A DNA stretch of 64,000 bases from Alphaproteobacteria bacterium (GCA_039980135.1 JBDXCV010000003.1:372001-436000), one strand, 5' to 3'. Numbered from the stretch's first letter, positions 7,565 through 16,963 are shown. The notes: generated by a model not told the origin, from the sequence alone. Program-made: numbers and translations.

Positions 7565-9588
7565 GGGGACAATTCGGCCATGAGCGCCGTTGCGTCGGTG
7601 ATCGGCAGGGAACAGACCGGCCCCCGGCAGACATAGGCGGTGGCCTTGCTGTCATCCTGGGTCTTGCCCGTCGCCGGGTGACCGGCGGGCAAGGCGCCAT
7701 CCGGCGCGATCACCGAGATGATCCGTTCGGCGGCCGCTCCCCGGTAGGCCGAGCGGTGGAGCTTTTTCGTATCGGCCGCGTCGGGCGCGCCGATGATCGC
7801 GACCTGGGTGGCGCCGGCGAGCAGGCCCGCGGCGCGCAGCAATGTGCCGTAGCCGAAGGCGTTGTTGTGAATCTCGCCCGAGAAAGCCTCGATGATTCCC
7901 ATGGACCGATCGCGATAGAACCGCTCGCCGGTCAGGTAGAACAGCCGCGCGAATGCGCCGGCCAGCAACCCGTTACCGGCAGGCGTGGCATTGTCGAAGC
8001 CCGTCCGGGTGCGGGTGATCACGTCGGTGGCCAGGTCCGAGGTAAAGAAATACGCCCCGTCGTCGGCGGTGAAATGAGCCTCGATGTACGCCGCAAGCGC
8101 GCCCGCATCGTCGAGCGGTTTCTTTTCGCCCGTGGCCTCATGGAGTGCGAGGGCGCCGGTCATGAGAGCCGCATAATCGTCCAGCGTCGCGCGATGCCGC
8201 GCCTCGCCGTTTCGCCAGCTGTGGGACAGCTCGATACTGTCGTCCGGCAGTTTCGTGCTGAGGTTGTCGCGCACGAACCCATAGGTGTCACGCGCGGCTT
8301 CCAGCCAGTCGGGCCGCGCGAAGGTCATTGCCGCCTCGACCAGCCCGGCGATCATCAGCCCGTTCCAGTCGGTCAGGATCTTGTCGTCGAGCGCGGGGCG
8401 AACGCGCGGCGCGCGGACCTCGAACAGCCTTGCCCGGGCCGCACGCAAGCGCGCCTCGGTGGCGTCGTCCTTCAGCTCGGGATCGCGGCTTCGGTTGAGG
8501 ATATTGTGGCCGTCCCAGTTGCCGCCGGGCCGTACATCGTAGGCGTCTTTGAACACGCCGGCTTCGTCACCCAGAACAGCGTCGATCTCCGCCTCGCTCC
8601 AGACGTAGAACTTGCCCTCGGCCCCCTCGGAATCCGCGTCCAGCGTGGCGTAGAACCCGCCTTCAGGATGGGTCATCTCGCGCTGCAGCCAGGAAACCGT
8701 TTCCTCGACGCGTTGGGCATAGAGCGGGCTTTTGGTGCCGCGCCAGGCCGACGCATAGAGCTCCAGCAGCTGGGCGTTGTCGTAGAGCATCTTCTCGAAA
8801 TGGGGGGCCAGCCAGGCGGCGTCGGTCGAGTAGCGTGCGAACCCGCCGCCGAGATGGTCGTAGATGCCGCCCTGGGCCATCCGGTCGAGGGTGAGGGTCA
8901 CGGCGTCTCGTGCGGCCGCCCCGCCATGGGCCCACATCAGGGACAGCACGCCGCATTGGGGGAATTTCGGCGCGGTGCCGAAGCCGCCATGGCGCCGGTC
9001 GACCTCTCCGGCGATGGAGTCGGCGAAGGCCGTGATCTGTTCCGGTCCCGGCGCCGCACCGGGTTGGGGCCGGGCCATGTCGCCGAGCGCCTGGAGGATG
9101 GCGGCGGTGTTGGTCTGCACCTTGTCCTGCTCGTTCCGGTAGATCCTGTCGATATTTTCCAGCAGGTCCGGGAAGCCGGGTCGGCCGAAGCCGGCGCGTG
9201 GCGGAAAATACGTCCCGCCCCAGAACGGTTCGCCATCCGGCGTGCAGAACATGGTCAGCGGCCAGCCGCCCTGCTCGCCCATCAGGGACAGCGCACCCTG
9301 ATAGATCGCGTCCAGGTCTGGGCGCTCCTCCCTGTCCACCTTGATGTTGATGAACAGCTCATTCATCACGGCGGCGGTGGTGTCGTCCTCGAAGCTCTCA
9401 TGGGCCATGACGTGACACCAGTGACATGCGGCGTAGCCGATCGACAGCAGAATCGGTTTTTTCTCTTCCCGGGCACGCGCCAGGGCAGCGTCTCCCCATG
9501 GATACCAGTGGACGGGATTGTCTGCGTGTTGCAGAAGATAGGGACTGGTCTCGTTCCCCAGCATGTTTTCGGACGTATGTTCGGACAT
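7561..9588 (-). CDS. Thioredoxin-domain protein, DUF255/YyaL (SPATA20-like)
   Basis: Large 675-residue cytosolic protein. The N-terminal thioredoxin-like domain (about residues 10-165) has NPVHWYPWGDAAL and the redox motif C55-H-W-C58 in GYAACHWCHVM. The rest is an alpha/alpha-barrel resembling glycosidase or N-acyl-glucosamine epimerase folds, with HFEKMLYDNAQL and DDKILTDWNGLMI blocks conserved through the family from bacteria to human SPATA20. The biochemical role of this family is not established. It is the first gene of a minus-strand unit with ogt and perhaps the quinone reductase. Length is normal and the frame is intact. Confidence 0.92.
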   Translation of the reverse strand: MSEHTSENMLGNETSPYLLQHADNPVHWYPWGDAALARAREEKKPILLSIGYAACHWCHVMAHESFEDDTTAAVMNELFINIKVDREERPDLDAIYQGALSLMGEQGGWPLTMFCTPDGEPFWGGTYFPPRAGFGRPGFPDLLENIDRIYRNEQDKVQTNTAAILQALGDMARPQPGAAPGPEQITAFADSIAGEVDRRHGGFGTAPKFPQCGVLSLMWAHGGAAARDAVTLTLDRMAQGGIYDHLGGGFARYSTDAAWLAPHFEKMLYDNAQLLELYASAWRGTKSPLYAQRVEETVSWLQREMTHPEGGFYATLDADSEGAEGKFYVWSEAEIDAVLGDEAGVFKDAYDVRPGGNWDGHNILNRSRDPELKDDATEARLRAARARLFEVRAPRVRPALDDKILTDWNGLMIAGLVEAAMTFARPDWLEAARDTYGFVRDNLSTKLPDDSIELSHSWRNGEARHRATLDDYAALMTGALALHEATGEKKPLDDAGALAAYIEAHFTADDGAYFFTSDLATDVITRTRTGFDNATPAGNGLLAGAFARLFYLTGERFYRDRSMGIIEAFSGEIHNNAFGYGTLLRAAGLLAGATQVAIIGAPDAADTKKLHRSAYRGAAAERIISVIAPDGALPAGHPATGKTQDDSKATAYVCRGPVCSLPITDATALMAELSP

Positions 9589-9755
9589 GGGGTGGCGGTC
9601 TCTGATATCGGGGATCGGGTACGGGGCGCGAAACAGGGCCGCAATCTACAATGTCGGCGCGCCGTGCGCATAGACAAGGTGGCGGCGATACGGTCAGGCG
9701 GCGGCCAGGTGTGGGCCGGGTGTCTGGCGCGAGGCGACAAGCGGAGGGACGGATT

Positions 9756-10013
9756 ATGAAAGTCACGATCAACATCGATTGCACGCCCGAGGAGGCGCGC
9801 AGCTTCATGGGCCTGCCTGACGTTGCTGCGGCCCAGCAGGCGGTGATCGACGAGTGGCAGAAACAGGCCCTGGACGGCATGTCGGCGATGGACCCCCAGA
9901 GCCTGTTCAAGGCCTGGATGCCCGACGGGAACCCGATGGGCACGGAGGGCTGGGAGCAGTTCCAGAAGGCGTTCTGGTCTTCGATGACCAACGCGACCAA
10001 GCCCGGCAAGTAA
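9756..10013 (+). CDS. Small conserved protein, probably DUF6489 family
   Basis: An 85-residue acidic protein, MKVTINIDCTPEEARSFMGL at its N-terminus, then a helical middle and a GTEGWEQFQKAFWSSM tail. No transmembrane segment or signal peptide. I recognise it as a small alphaproteobacterial family of unknown function; the DUF number is from memory. The open frame extends to 9651, but ATG 9756 has GGAGGG a few bases upstream and fits the conserved start. It ends 7 bp before mnmE, so the two are almost certainly co-transcribed. Confidence 0.75.
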   Translation: MKVTINIDCTPEEARSFMGLPDVAAAQQAVIDEWQKQALDGMSAMDPQSLFKAWMPDGNPMGTEGWEQFQKAFWSSMTNATKPGK

Positions 10014-10020
10014 TCCGGAA

Positions 10021-11376
10021 TTGGGCCCCACGCCGGATAACAGTGCGGACACGATCTACGCGTTGTCGAGCGGCGCCGGCCTCGCCGGCGTCTCGGTCGT
10101 GCGCATTTCAGGGCGGAACGCCGACGCCCTGCTGACCGTGCTCGGCGTGTCGCCGCTACCCGAGCCGCGCTATGCGGCGCTTCACAAGTTGCGGGCCGAA
10201 GGCCGCAACGGGGCCATCGATCAGGCGCTGATCCTGCGTTTTCCGGCGCCCGGCAGTTTCACGGGCGAGGATGTCGTGGAGTTGCACGTACATGGCGGCC
10301 GGGCGGTTTTGGCGGCGGTGTTCGACGGAATTTCCGCGACAGGCCTGGCGCGCCACGCGGAAGCGGGGGAGTTCACCCGACGCGCGTTCGAGAACGGAAA
10401 GCTTGACCTGACGGCCGCCGAGGGCCTGGCGGACCTCGTGGCGGCCCAGACAGACGCCCAGAGGCGCCTCGCGCTGCGCCAGTATGATGGAGCATTGGCC
10501 GATCTCTACGAAGGCTGGCGGGCCCGCCTGATCGACCTGATGGGCCATGCAGAGGCCGAGATCGATTTCTCCGACGAGGAGTTGCCCGAAGGACTGAAGG
10601 CCGCGACCGGTTCGAGTGTCGCCGCGCTGAACGAGGAGATAACACAACATATAGTAGGTTCAGACCAGGGTGAGCGGATCCGTACCGGGTTTCCCATCGT
10701 CATTCTCGGCGCTCCGAATGTCGGAAAATCAAGTATTATCAATCACTTGGCGCAACGCGACGTGGCCATTGTGGCGGATACCGCCGGGACCACCCGGGAT
10801 GTCGTCGAGGTACATCTTAATCTGGGCGGGTTTGCGGTCACGGTTTCGGATACGGCGGGCATTCGCGAAGCGTCGGACGCTGTTGAGGCGGAAGGTGTGC
10901 GGCGTGCGGAACAACGCGCCGAGGATGCGGCCCTGCGCCTCGTGGTGCTCGACGCGACCGATAGTACCTTGCCGGATCGGGTTCGCACGCTGATCACCGG
11001 TGATTGCCTGGTGGTGGTCAACAAGGCCGATTTGCTCAATGATCCCTATACCGGTCCGGGTCTGCCGAAAGGGTATGAGCCCGTACTTGTGTCTGCGCAA
11101 ACCGGCGAAGGACTTGACGGGTTTCTCACACAACTGACCGATTATGTCCGGGAGCGGCTGGAACTATCGGAGGCGCCGTTGCCGACGCGTCAGCGGCATC
11201 GGGATGCCCTCGCCGAGGTGCATGACGCATTGACCCGTGTGGCCAACGCGGCCTATCCGGAGCTCGCCGCCGAGGATGTGCGGACGGCACTCCGGGCACT
11301 CGGGCGGATAACCGGGCGGGTGGATATCGACGAGGTTCTCGATACCGTCTTTCGTGATTTCTGTATCGGGAAATAG
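10021..11376 (+). CDS. mnmE: tRNA modification GTPase MnmE
   Basis: With MnmG it installs the carboxymethylaminomethyl group on U34 of several tRNAs. The 451-residue protein has the N-terminal tetrahydrofolate-binding domain (TIYALSSGAGLAGVSVVRIS), then the G domain with G1 GAPNVGKSS (230-238), TAGTTRD (254-260), G3 DTAG (277-280) and G4 NKAD (334-337), and ends in the diagnostic FCIGK, whose cysteine is catalytic. No ATG is available at the right place; TTG at 10021 gives the expected N-terminus, so an inefficient start codon is likely. A parS site and mnmG follow. Confidence 0.96.
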   Translation: MGPTPDNSADTIYALSSGAGLAGVSVVRISGRNADALLTVLGVSPLPEPRYAALHKLRAEGRNGAIDQALILRFPAPGSFTGEDVVELHVHGGRAVLAAVFDGISATGLARHAEAGEFTRRAFENGKLDLTAAEGLADLVAAQTDAQRRLALRQYDGALADLYEGWRARLIDLMGHAEAEIDFSDEELPEGLKAATGSSVAALNEEITQHIVGSDQGERIRTGFPIVILGAPNVGKSSIINHLAQRDVAIVADTAGTTRDVVEVHLNLGGFAVTVSDTAGIREASDAVEAEGVRRAEQRAEDAALRLVVLDATDSTLPDRVRTLITGDCLVVVNKADLLNDPYTGPGLPKGYEPVLVSAQTGEGLDGFLTQLTDYVRERLELSEAPLPTRQRHRDALAEVHDALTRVANAAYPELAAEDVRTALRALGRITGRVDIDEVLDTVFRDFCIGK

Positions 11377-11416
11377 AACCGGCATTGGCCGCTAAACTGC
11401 CGTACGCGGAGCCGGA

Positions 11417-11432
11417 TGTTTCACGTGAAACA
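11417..11432. other. parS centromere site 1 (perfect 16-bp palindrome)
   Basis: TGTTTCACGTGAAACA is a perfect match to the bacterial parS consensus bound by ParB. It lies between mnmE and mnmG, about 11 kb from the candidate origin and 2.7 kb from parA. Confidence 0.95.
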
Positions 11433-11487
11433 TCTGAAAACCCATAGGAAAACCGCACAACCGGCCACCGATTATCGCAGGTACGCT

Positions 11488-11516
11488 TTGACAGGTCCGG
11501 CGACAGGGCCTACATA
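11488..11516 (+). promoter_or_regulatory. Sigma-70-type promoter of mnmG
   Basis: TTGACA at 11488-11493, a 17-bp spacer, then TACATA at 11511-11516. Transcription would begin near 11523, only about 3 bases before the mnmG ATG at 11526, so the message would be essentially leaderless. The bases before the ATG (GCGCGCGCA) contain no Shine-Dalgarno, which fits. Confidence 0.6.
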
Positions 11517-11525
11517 GCGCGCGCA

Positions 11526-13406
11526 ATGGGTGCCCTCAAAAAATCCTACGACGTGATCGTCATCGGCGGCGGCCACGCAGGCTGCGAAGCCGCGGCCGCG
11601 TCTGCGCGGGTGGGTGCCTCCACGCTCCTGGTCACCCACAAACTCGAGACCATCGGCGAGATGTCCTGCAACCCCGCGATCGGTGGACTGGGTAAGGGTC
11701 ACCTTGTGCGCGAGATCGACGCGCTCGACGGGATCATGGGCCGCGCCATCGACCGGGGCGGGATCCAGTTCCGGATGCTCAACCGCACCAAGGGTCCGGC
11801 GGTGTGGGGCCCGCGCGCCCAGGCAGACCGGAAGCTGTACCGCCTGGCGATTCAGGACATACTGGCCGAACAGGGGAATCTCGACATTCTCGGCGCCGCG
11901 GTCGACGACCTGATCCGCGAAAAGAATGGTCGCGCGTCGGGCGTGGTTTTGTCGGACGGCAGTGAAATCCCAGCGGGATGTGTCGTCCTGACCACCGGCA
12001 CGTTCCTGTGCGGGGTCATTCATATCGGTGAGAGCCAGACGCCGGCGGGTCGTTTTGGCGAGGCGCCCTCGATGGGGCTTTCGAAGACCCTCGAGACGGC
12101 TGGATTCGCGCTCGGACGTCTCAAGACCGGGACGCCGCCACGTCTCGACGGCCGGACCATCGATTGGGCCGGATTGGATCGGCAACCTGGCGATTCGCCG
12201 CCGGTGCCATTTTCCTACCTGACCGATGCGATCACCACGCCGCAGATCGATTGTTACATCACCCACACGACGCCCGAGGCCCATGAACTTATCCGGGCCA
12301 ATCTGGACCGGGCGCCGATCTATTCCGGTCAGATCGAGAGCGGGGGGCCGCGTTACTGTCCTTCGATCGAGGACAAGGTCGTTCGCTTCGCCGACAAGCA
12401 GCGCCACCAGATCTTTCTCGAACCCGAGGGTCTGGACGATGACACGGTCTATCCGAACGGGATCTCGACATCGCTTCCAGAGGATGTCCAGCGGGCGATG
12501 CTGCGGGCGATTCCGGGTCTCGAAAACGCCAGGGTCATACGTCCCGGCTACGCCATTGAATATGATTACGTAGACCCGCGGGAACTTGGCACTACTTTGG
12601 AAACGAGGCGGATTTCCGGACTGTTCCTGGCGGGTCAGATCAATGGCACTACCGGGTATGAAGAGGCCGCGGGACAGGGTCTCGTCGCCGGAATAAACGC
12701 CGCACTGATGGCGTCGGGGGCCGCGCGACGGTTCCGGCCCGATCGCGCACAATCCTATATCGGCGTGATGGTCGATGACCTCGTTACCCGGGGTGCGGAC
12801 GAGCCCTATCGGATGTTTACCTCGCGCGCCGAGTATCGGCTCCTGCTGCGTGCCGACAATGCAGATCAGCGGCTGACCCGGCTCGGGGTCGAGCTCGGTT
12901 GCGTTGGGGCGGCTCGTGCGGCGGTTTTCGAGCGCAAGGCCGAGACCCTCGTCGCGGCGCGGCAGCGGCTCGAAGCGGTCAATGCGACGCCGGACGCCCT
13001 TGCTCACCATGGGATCAAGGTAAACCGGGACGGGGTGCGGCGCAGTGCGTTTGACCTGTTGTCCATGCCCGATACGGATTTCGAGGCCGCGGTCCGGGTC
13101 TGGCCGGAACTATCGACGATCGCCCCGCCGGTACGCGCGACCATGGAAATCGAGGCAAAATACGCCCGCTATCTGGATCGCCAGGCCGCGGACGTCGCGG
13201 CCTATCGCCGCGACGAGGCGCTCGCGTTGCCGGCGAACCTCGACTATCGCGTTGTGCCGGGGCTGTCCAACGAAATCGCCGAGAAGCTGGCGCGGCAGCG
13301 GCCCGAGACCCTGGGCCAGGCGGGACGCATCCCCGGTGTTACACCCGCCGCGCTGGTGGTCCTGCTTCGTCACGTAAGGCGCGCGCGCAAGTCGGACGCG
13401 GCGTAG
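11526..13406 (+). CDS. mnmG: tRNA uridine-5-carboxymethylaminomethyl enzyme MnmG
   Basis: FAD-dependent partner of MnmE in U34 tRNA modification, with NADH as reductant. The 626-residue protein begins with the dinucleotide-binding [18 protein letters not shown] (about residues 12-29), carries [21 protein letters not shown], the FAD-binding [20 protein letters not shown] near residue 370, the [12 protein letters not shown] block and a C-terminal helical tRNA-binding region. Length is normal. A strong promoter lies immediately upstream and suggests expression independent of mnmE. A parS site lies 94 bp upstream of the start, within the region where spreading ParB could affect transcription. Confidence 0.97.
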   Translation: MGALKKSYDVIVIGGGHAGCEAAAASARVGASTLLVTHKLETIGEMSCNPAIGGLGKGHLVREIDALDGIMGRAIDRGGIQFRMLNRTKGPAVWGPRAQADRKLYRLAIQDILAEQGNLDILGAAVDDLIREKNGRASGVVLSDGSEIPAGCVVLTTGTFLCGVIHIGESQTPAGRFGEAPSMGLSKTLETAGFALGRLKTGTPPRLDGRTIDWAGLDRQPGDSPPVPFSYLTDAITTPQIDCYITHTTPEAHELIRANLDRAPIYSGQIESGGPRYCPSIEDKVVRFADKQRHQIFLEPEGLDDDTVYPNGISTSLPEDVQRAMLRAIPGLENARVIRPGYAIEYDYVDPRELGTTLETRRISGLFLAGQINGTTGYEEAAGQGLVAGINAALMASGAARRFRPDRAQSYIGVMVDDLVTRGADEPYRMFTSRAEYRLLLRADNADQRLTRLGVELGCVGAARAAVFERKAETLVAARQRLEAVNATPDALAHHGIKVNRDGVRRSAFDLLSMPDTDFEAAVRVWPELSTIAPPVRATMEIEAKYARYLDRQAADVAAYRRDEALALPANLDYRVVPGLSNEIAEKLARQRPETLGQAGRIPGVTPAALVVLLRHVRRARKSDAA

Positions 13407-13423
13407 TACACAATATATAGCGG

Positions 13424-13452
13424 TTGGTGCGAGGCCACATCCTTGGTATAGG
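13424..13452 (+). promoter_or_regulatory. Candidate promoter of rsmG
   Basis: TTGGTG at 13424-13429, a 17-bp spacer and TATAGG at 13447-13452. The predicted transcription start (near 13459) coincides with the rsmG ATG, again implying a leaderless message. Weaker hexamers than for mnmG. Confidence 0.4.
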
Positions 13453-13458
13453 GGTGGC

Positions 13459-14118
13459 ATGGATCCTGACGCTCACATGTCCCGGAACGAATTCGCCGAT
13501 CTCATGACGGGTGCGACAACCGGTGGGTTGCATGTTTCACGTGAAACATTGGCCGCCGAAACATTTGAGCGCCTCGATGTTTATGCGGAAACCCTGCGGG
13601 CCTGGCAGCCGCGGATCAATCTGGTCTCGAACAAGTCCCTCGACGATCTGTGGCGCCGACATTTTCTCGATTCCGCCCAGCTCGGCAAATGGATAACGCC
13701 GGACATGCAGGTCCTCGACATGGGCAGCGGTGCGGGGTTTCCGGGGCTGGTCGTATCGATCGTCACCGGCGCCCATGTGGTTCTGGCCGAATCCGATGTG
13801 CGCAAATGCGCGTTCCTTCGCGAGGTGCGCCGCCTGACCGATGCGAATGCCGAGATCGCCGAAGGTCGGATCGAGGACCTGGGTACCGGCCCGTTCGATG
13901 TGGTCGTGGCCCGGGCGCTCGCGCCGCTGTCGGGGCTGCTCGACCACGCGGCGGGGCTGATGAAGCCAGATGGATATTGTGTTTTCCTCAAGGGAGCGCG
14001 GGTCGATGACGAATTGACCGACGCGAAGGAAAACTGGAATATGCAAGTAGAGCGACACCCGAGCCTGTCCGAACCGGACGGTGCGGTGCTTAGCATAAGG
14101 AACCCGTCCCGTGTCTGA
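13459..14118 (+). CDS. rsmG: 16S rRNA (guanine-N7)-methyltransferase
   Basis: SAM-dependent methylation of G527 in 16S rRNA. The 219-residue product shows RINLVSNKSLDDLWRRHFLD (about residues 52-71), motif I VLDMGSGAGFPGLV (about residues 86-99), ESDVRKCAFLREV and the VVARALAPL block. ATG 13459 is chosen; ATG 13477 (MSRNEFADL) is possible. The N-terminal extension encodes HVSRET exactly where a parS palindrome lies, so the DNA element dictates six codons. The gene overlaps the parA start by 8 bp and begins the rsmG-parA-parB unit, a very common alphaproteobacterial arrangement. Confidence 0.95.
   Translation: MDPDAHMSRNEFADLMTGATTGGLHVSRETLAAETFERLDVYAETLRAWQPRINLVSNKSLDDLWRRHFLDSAQLGKWITPDMQVLDMGSGAGFPGLVVSIVTGAHVVLAESDVRKCAFLREVRRLTDANAEIAEGRIEDLGTGPFDVVVARALAPLSGLLDHAAGLMKPDGYCVFLKGARVDDELTDAKENWNMQVERHPSLSEPDGAVLSIRNPSRV
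13533..13548. other. parS centromere site 2, inside the rsmG coding sequence
   Basis: A second perfect TGTTTCACGTGAAACA, 2.1 kb from the first and 560 bp upstream of parA. Read in the rsmG frame with flanking bases it encodes HVSRET near residues 25-30. Confidence 0.95.
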
Positions 14119-14968
14119 TCACAGCATTATCGACAGCCCTGCGAGCGGTCCGTTCATGCCCGAAGGCCCAGCGCGAGCGCGGGGTACACGCATCATTGCC
14201 GTGGCGAACCAGAAGGGCGGTGTCGGCAAGACGACCACTGCGATCAATCTCGCAACCGGCCTGGCCGCCTGCGGGCAGAGCGTCCTCGTGGTCGATCTCG
14301 ACCCTCAGGGAAACGCGTCGACGGGCCTCGGCATTTCAGAATATGAAACAGATGTGTATAACGTCCTGATCGGCGGCGGCCGTTTCGAAGACGTGATCTG
14401 CCCGACGGAGATTCCGCGGCTCGATGTCGCGCCCGCTTCCGCCGATCTCGCCGGGGCGGAGATCGAGCTGATCGAAATCCCCCATCGGGAGTCGCGCCTG
14501 CGTGAAACCATTGCCCCGGTGCTCGGCCGGTATGACTATGTCCTGATCGATTGTCCGCCGGCCCTCGGCCTGCTCACGATCAACGCGCTCGTCGCCGCGG
14601 ATTCGGTCCTCGTGCCCCTGCAGTGCGAGTATTTCGCACTCGAAGGTATGACCCGGCTGATGAAGTCCATCGAGCGGATCCGTCGCGCCTACAATGAGAG
14701 CCTGAACATTCAGGGCATTGTACTCACCATGTATGACAGCCGGAACAACCTCTGCCGGTCGGTCGAGGCGGATGTCCGGGCGCATTTCAACGACCGGGTC
14801 TACAAGACCGTCATCCCGCGCAATGTGCGCTTGTCCGAAGCGCCGTCCTACGGCAAGCCGGCCCTGGTCTATGACCTGGCCTGCGCCGGCGCCCAGGCCT
14901 ATGCGCGACTTGCCGCCGAACTCCTCCGCCGGGAAGGTGTCGGCCCGATCGGGGAGGCAGCCGAATGA
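14111..14968 (+). CDS. parA: Chromosome partitioning ATPase ParA
   Basis: DNA-binding ATPase whose gradient pulls ParB-parS complexes towards the new pole. The 285 residues carry the deviant Walker A KGGVGKTT (near residues 36-43) with the signature lysine, Walker A' VLVVDLDPQGNASTG, the YDYVLIDCPPALGLLT Walker B region and the AADSVLVPLQCEYFALEG helix. An N-terminal extension of about 25 residues precedes the Rossmann fold. The start is GTG at 14111, inside the last codons of rsmG. It overlaps parB by 4 bp (ATGA), so ParA and ParB are translationally coupled. Confidence 0.97.
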   Translation: MSDHSIIDSPASGPFMPEGPARARGTRIIAVANQKGGVGKTTTAINLATGLAACGQSVLVVDLDPQGNASTGLGISEYETDVYNVLIGGGRFEDVICPTEIPRLDVAPASADLAGAEIELIEIPHRESRLRETIAPVLGRYDYVLIDCPPALGLLTINALVAADSVLVPLQCEYFALEGMTRLMKSIERIRRAYNESLNIQGIVLTMYDSRNNLCRSVEADVRAHFNDRVYKTVIPRNVRLSEAPSYGKPALVYDLACAGAQAYARLAAELLRREGVGPIGEAAE

Positions 14969-15912
14969 GCGAGCCCACCGCGCGTCCGCGCCTGGGGCGC
15001 GGCCTGTCCGCACTGCTCGGCGATGACGGGGAAGATTATCAGGAGCTGGACAAGGCCAAGCCGTCGCGTGAGCTGCCCATCGAGCAACTCCACCCTGGCC
15101 GATTCCAGCCGCGCACGAATTTCGACGAAGAAGAGCTCGCCTCGCTCGTCGAATCGATCCGAGAGAAGGGAATTCTGCAACCGATCCTCGTGCGCCGCGA
15201 TCCGGTGCAGGCGGACCTTTACGAGATCATCGCCGGGGAGCGGCGCTGGCGGGCCGCGCAACGTGCAAAACTGCACGAAGTCCCGGTCATCATCCGGGAG
15301 CTTGACGACAAGGCGGCGCTGGAGATCGCGCTGATCGAGAATATCCAGCGCGCGGACCTCTCGCCGATTGAGGAGGCCGAGGGATATCAGCGTCTGATGG
15401 AGCATTTCTCCCACACCCAGGATGCCCTGGCGAAGGCCATGGGCAAAAGCCGCAGCCACATCGCGAATCAGCTGCGTTTGCTCACCCTGCCGGAAGAGGT
15501 CCGCCAGATGGTTGACCGCGGCGAGTTGACGGCCGGGCATGCGCGCGCGCTCGTCGGGCGCGAAGATGCGGTCGAACTGGCGCGTCAGATTTCGCGGGAC
15601 GGCTTGACCGTGCGTGATATCGAGGGCCGGGTGAGCAAGGCCGCCGGACGCAAGAAGGCGAAGAAGCCGAAAGCCCGGAAAAGCACCGATACCTTGGCGC
15701 TGGAGAGGGACCTGTCGGATGTCCTCGGTCTTAAGGTGTCGATCAACCCACGTGGAGGCGAGAGCTCGGGACGGGGCGTGCTGGAGATCGAATTCTCCAC
15801 CTACGATCAGCTCGACGATGTCCTGCAGCGGCTCAACCAGAAGACACGGTCGGGTGGCGGCGTGTCCTCGGGCGGCGCCGGCCTCGGGATACCTGAAAAC
15901 CCCAATAATTAA
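14965..15912 (+). CDS. parB: Chromosome partitioning protein ParB
   Basis: CTP-dependent DNA clamp that loads at parS and spreads. The 315-residue protein opens with PRLGRGLSALLGDD, the ParA-activating N-terminal peptide, followed by the ParB/Srx domain with IREKGILQPILVRR, the CTP-binding GERRWRAAQ motif near residue 92 and ENIQRADLSPIEEA. Then comes the parS-reading helix-turn-helix (AKAMGKSRSHIANQLRLL, about residues 157-174), a Lys-rich linker and a C-terminal dimerisation domain. Two perfect cognate parS sites lie within 4 kb upstream. It converges on holA with only 19 bp between the stops. Confidence 0.97.
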   Translation: MSEPTARPRLGRGLSALLGDDGEDYQELDKAKPSRELPIEQLHPGRFQPRTNFDEEELASLVESIREKGILQPILVRRDPVQADLYEIIAGERRWRAAQRAKLHEVPVIIRELDDKAALEIALIENIQRADLSPIEEAEGYQRLMEHFSHTQDALAKAMGKSRSHIANQLRLLTLPEEVRQMVDRGELTAGHARALVGREDAVELARQISRDGLTVRDIEGRVSKAAGRKKAKKPKARKSTDTLALERDLSDVLGLKVSINPRGGESSGRGVLEIEFSTYDQLDDVLQRLNQKTRSGGGVSSGGAGLGIPENPNN

Positions 15913-15931
15913 TTATTTCAATTACTTATGG

Positions 15932-16963
15932 TTAACGCGCGCGACGCATGCTGGCGATCGCATAAAGTGTGCGTCCGCAGGCCGCGTGTGCCGGAACGCC
16001 GGTCGTCTTGAGGACCAGTTCAGCCTCGCCGAGCCGCGCAAGCGCAAGTTCGAGCTGGCCGCGGGACCAGTTTCGCGCCTGGTACTGAAACGGCCCCGAC
16101 TGCTTCCAGAATACGGGCGGGCGAAGTTTCCGCGCGGCATCCTCATAACGAACCCCGGTCTCGATCTGTCCCGCGACGCGGTGCAGGCGCTGGAAATGGC
16201 GCTGGGTCGCGCGGATGAGGCCGATCGGTTCGCCGCCCTCCGCCCAGAACCGTTCGATTGCCCGGTCGAGCTGGCCGATATCGCCACCCGCTGCGGCGAA
16301 GACCGTATCGTCCATGGTCGTGGCACCGATATCCCCCACCGCAGCCAGCACGTCCGCTTCCGTCGCGGTTTGGTCGGGGCCAATGAAAAGGACGAGTTTC
16401 TCGATCTCGCGTCGGTTGGAGAGCCGGTCGTCGCCGAGAAACCCGGTCAGCGTATGAAGCGCGTCGGGGTCAATCCCGATACCTGCTTCGGACAGGAGGC
16501 TGCGGGCGAGCCCTGCGCGCGCGCCTTCGTCATCGGCATAGCAGGGCAGGGCGGCACAATCATCGCGTTTCTCGCAGAGCTTCCGAAGGCTCGACCGGGC
16601 CGTGAGGGCGCCGGCCTCGATCAACGCCACGGCATTCATCCCTGCTTCCGCGCCGGCGTCCAGCGCGCTTTCAATACTTTTGGTCAGTCCGTCGGTCGCA
16701 TCACGAATGGTCACGAGGCGTCGACCGCCGCCGAATGACAGGGCGAGCAATTCATCGGCAAGCCGGGTCGGGTTCTCGCCGATGGCCGCACCGGTCAGCT
16801 CGGTCGATTGAAAAGGGTCATCCGGGTTGTCGAGGATTCTGCCCGCCAGTGTTTCGCAGTGTTCGTGGACGAGGCCGGCGTTGGGGCCATATACGAGAAT
16901 CGCCGTGATGCCCGGATCCGGGTTGGCGACGAATCCCGCGACGCGGCCGGCCGAAATCTTCAT
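15932..16963 (-). CDS. holA: DNA polymerase III delta subunit
   Basis: Clamp-loader subunit that opens the beta sliding clamp. The 343-residue product has the AILVYGPNAGLVHEHCETLA N-terminal strand-loop, the LSFGGGRRLVTIRDATDG clamp-interacting region near residue 77, the LTGFLGDDRLSNRREIEKLVLF helical block and a C-terminal collar domain. Its ATG overlaps the lptE stop (ATGA), so it is the distal gene of leuS-lptE-holA, the usual order in alphaproteobacteria. The 3' end meets parB head-on, and no clear terminator is visible between them. Confidence 0.93.
   Translation of the reverse strand: MKISAGRVAGFVANPDPGITAILVYGPNAGLVHEHCETLAGRILDNPDDPFQSTELTGAAIGENPTRLADELLALSFGGGRRLVTIRDATDGLTKSIESALDAGAEAGMNAVALIEAGALTARSSLRKLCEKRDDCAALPCYADDEGARAGLARSLLSEAGIGIDPDALHTLTGFLGDDRLSNRREIEKLVLFIGPDQTATEADVLAAVGDIGATTMDDTVFAAAGGDIGQLDRAIERFWAEGGEPIGLIRATQRHFQRLHRVAGQIETGVRYEDAARKLRPPVFWKQSGPFQYQARNWSRGQLELALARLGEAELVLKTTGVPAHAACGRTLYAIASMRRAR

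Noticed and set aside
7678-9759. 693-codon plus-strand open frame opposite the DUF255 gene
   Set aside because: It is the antisense shadow of a GC-rich gene whose minus-strand product has clear thioredoxin and family motifs; the plus product shows none.
11472-13010. 512-codon minus-strand open frame opposite mnmG
   Set aside because: Antisense shadow; MnmG motifs are on the plus strand and the minus product is Arg/Asp/Gly-rich without domains.
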